Assembly: GCA_947627855.1 (NCBI GenBank)
Contig: CANQXR010000025.1
Location: 1 to 35,397 of the forward strand
Direction: 5' to 3'
DNA length: 35,397 nucleotides
From: an uncultured Clostridia bacterium
GTDB taxonomy: Bacteria; Bacillota; Clostridia; Lachnospirales; CAG-274
A model generated the notes under the pieces. That model was not told the origin of the DNA and made no database searches. It saw only the letters and a program-made list of their open reading frames with translations. Positions 33,907 through 35,397 of the stretch are shown one piece after another; the first letter of the stretch is position 1, and each line of letters begins with the position of its first letter. A program made the position numbers and the translations under genes.

Positions 33907-35262
33907 TCAGCCCATGGGAGTTTGTCTGTACTTTCTGTTAAGATAAACATATGCCGCCACACAGATTACGACGGAAACGCCGGAGCCTGTTGTGGTGGCA
34001 AAACCCATGGGCATCAGTGTGTCCGTAAAAATTTTTGAGGCAAGCCATGCAAGGGGTATTCTTGCCGTTATTATTGCTATGAAATTGTGAATAAAGGATA
34101 AACCTGATTTTCCGCAGGCGCAGAAATATCCGCTGAAACAAAAATGTATTCCCGCAAGTACGCAGTCCCACACATAACCACGCAGATATTGTGAGCCTGC
34201 GTATATTACGCCTGTTTCACTGCTCTTTACGAAAATACCGAGAGCCTCCTCAGCTTCAAACTGCATAAAGACAGCTGATATCAGTCCGAAACCGGCGGCA
34301 ATGCATATTGAATAACAGAGTGTTTGCTTTGCCCTGTCATAGCGTTGTGCGCCTATATTGTGGGAGCATATAGCGGACACGGCGGACAGCATAGATGAGG
34401 GCACAAGAAACAGTATGCCAATTATTTTTTCCACTACGCCAACAGCCGCTGCATCCTGAAGCCCTCTTTTATTTGCTATTGCCGTTATTACAAGGAATGA
34501 AATCTGAATGAAGCCGTCCTGAAGAGCAACGGGTATGCCTATATGTAAAAGCTCTTTTATTGTATCGGCAGAGGGACGGAGGTCGTGCAGTGACAGAGAT
34601 ATTCCTGTCTGCTTTTTTGAAATTACAATAAGCGACACGACTGCGCTTAGCGTCTGTGAGATGGTTGTGCCGAGAGCCGCTCCGATCGGACCCATATGCA
34701 GAACGCCTATGAAAAAATAGTCAAGAATGATATTTGCGGCGCAGGCAACAGCAATAAAATACATTGGGCTTTTTGAGTCCCCCATACCACGGAATACTGA
34801 GCTTATTATATTATATGCCGTAATAAAGGGTATGCCTATAAAGCAGACCGTGAGATAGCTTACAGTCCCGGAAACGGCTTTATCGGGAGTCAGCATTATG
34901 GCGACTATCGGTTTTACAAAAGCAAGCAAAACAAATGTGAGAACAACTGAAAGGACTGTAAACAATGCTATTGTGTTTCCTATTATACACGAAGCATCTT
35001 TTTTTCTGTCTGCGCCTACCGCACGACCTATGAGCACAGTAGAACCCATTGCCAGCCCCACTATCATTACGGTGAGCATATGCATTACCTGACTGCCAAC
35101 AGATACGGCTGTGGTGCTTTCAACACCGTTGAACCTGCCGATGATAAAAAGGTCTGCCATGCCGTAAAGAGTTTGCAGAAAGTATGATATAAAAAAGGGC
35201 AGAGAAAATTTCAATATGACCTTTAAAACATTTCCTTGAGTTAAGTTATTTTCCATAAACAT
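33907..35262 (-). CDS. MATE-family multidrug/sodium antiporter
   Basis: The 451-residue protein has twelve predicted hydrophobic spans and the MATE hallmarks: an N-terminal LPFFISYFLQTLYGMADLF, SVFRGMGDSK between the repeats, and a second half starting GIPVALQDGFIQISFLV. It would export cationic compounds in exchange for sodium or protons. The start at 35262 has AAAGGA about 5 nt upstream; an internal ATG six bases later (35256) is also possible. Hairpin element 6 begins only 33 nt upstream, so no promoter fits between them. The hairpins are therefore either in the transcribed leader or the promoter is beyond the window. Confidence 0.92.
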   Translation of the reverse strand: MFMENNLTQGNVLKVILKFSLPFFISYFLQTLYGMADLFIIGRFNGVESTTAVSVGSQVMHMLTVMIVGLAMGSTVLIGRAVGADRKKDASCIIGNTIALFTVLSVVLTFVLLAFVKPIVAIMLTPDKAVSGTVSYLTVCFIGIPFITAYNIISSVFRGMGDSKSPMYFIAVACAANIILDYFFIGVLHMGPIGAALGTTISQTLSAVVSLIVISKKQTGISLSLHDLRPSADTIKELLHIGIPVALQDGFIQISFLVITAIANKRGLQDAAAVGVVEKIIGILFLVPSSMLSAVSAICSHNIGAQRYDRAKQTLCYSICIAAGFGLISAVFMQFEAEEALGIFVKSSETGVIYAGSQYLRGYVWDCVLAGIHFCFSGYFCACGKSGLSFIHNFIAIITARIPLAWLASKIFTDTLMPMGFATTTGSGVSVVICVAAYVYLNRKYRQTPMG

Positions 35263-35294
35263 CAGTTTCCTTTCAACAAATAGTGCTTGCCCGA

Positions 35295-35397
35295 CCTTTT
35301 CATATGACTTCGCTTATGGCGAAGTCATATGAAAAGGCCGGCCGGCGGGGGCAATCAGCCAAAGGGGGCAGCTTCGCTGCCCCCTTTGGCTGATTGC
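35295..35397. repeat. compound long-hairpin element 6 (two hairpins, cut by window end)
   Basis: Hairpin 6a has 19-bp perfect arms (35295-35313 and 35319-35337) with loop TTATG, extendable by 3 bp beyond one mismatch. Hairpin 6b has at least 22-bp perfect arms (35351-35372 and 35376-35397) with loop TTC; its outer part runs past the window end. Arms 6a and 6b are related to arms 4a and 4b. The element lies in front of the leftward MATE gene. Confidence 0.9.

Overview
The window looks like a chromosomal stretch from a moderately AT-rich, low-GC Gram-positive anaerobe, most likely class Clostridia. The evidence is strong AGGAGG-type ribosome binding sites, sigma-A promoters of the TTGACA/17/TATAAT type, two T-box riboswitches, a Jag/YidC pair, several TTG/overlapping starts, and heavy use of ATA and AGA/AGG codons. 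I cannot place it to genus. No phage, transposase, tRNA, rRNA or CRISPR array is visible.

Layout: (1) 353-5285, a four-gene Gld-like ABC export module (ATPase with an acidic repeat tail, permease, GldG-like auxiliary, DUF4340). (2) 5518-7413, a large conserved protein of the DUF4914 type with PEP-carboxykinase-like motifs. (3) 7654-8769, an aldo/keto reductase fused to a 2x[4Fe-4S] ferredoxin domain. (4) 9062-11361, larB, a short larC lacking its C-terminal domain, and a class I glutamine amidotransferase (peptidase C26). (5) 11556-13548 on the minus strand, an RsmF-type rRNA m5C methyltransferase followed by a Nudix hydrolase. (6) 13668-15749, a flavodoxin-like reductase and an ECF sigma factor with its membrane DUF4367 partner. 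(7) 15852-19081, a leucine T-box, leuA and an aminotransferase. (8) 19130-20412 on the minus strand, class II aldolase and a probable 6S RNA. (9) 20594-23697, a UbiA/DPPR-synthase-like prenyltransferase and a large GT-C-like membrane protein. (10) 23751-29836, glmM, glmS, mtnN, an AI-2E family permease and a CPBP protease. (11) 29968-32003, yidC and jag. (12) 32181-33900, a tryptophan T-box and a type-2 trpB. (13) 33907-35262 on the minus strand, a MATE exporter.

The most unusual content is intergenic. Six GC-rich compound elements (near 152, 7429, 8775, 11368, 32051 and 35295) each consist of two or three long, perfect or near-perfect inverted repeats (arms 18-48 nt, loops 2-5 nt) placed end to end, often sharing junction bases. 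Arm sequences differ between loci, but some arms are clearly related and have changed in a compensated way on both sides (11374-11384 versus 35297-35307). Two elements share a 12-nt left border. They sit between transcription units, lack a U-tract and are not ordinary intrinsic terminators. They are my best candidate for an undescribed element family.

Functionally the window mixes amino-acid supply under uncharged-tRNA control (leuA plus aminotransferase; trpB), amino-sugar synthesis for the cell wall (glmM, glmS), membrane protein biogenesis (yidC, jag), nickel-pincer cofactor genes (larB, larC) and several envelope transporters.
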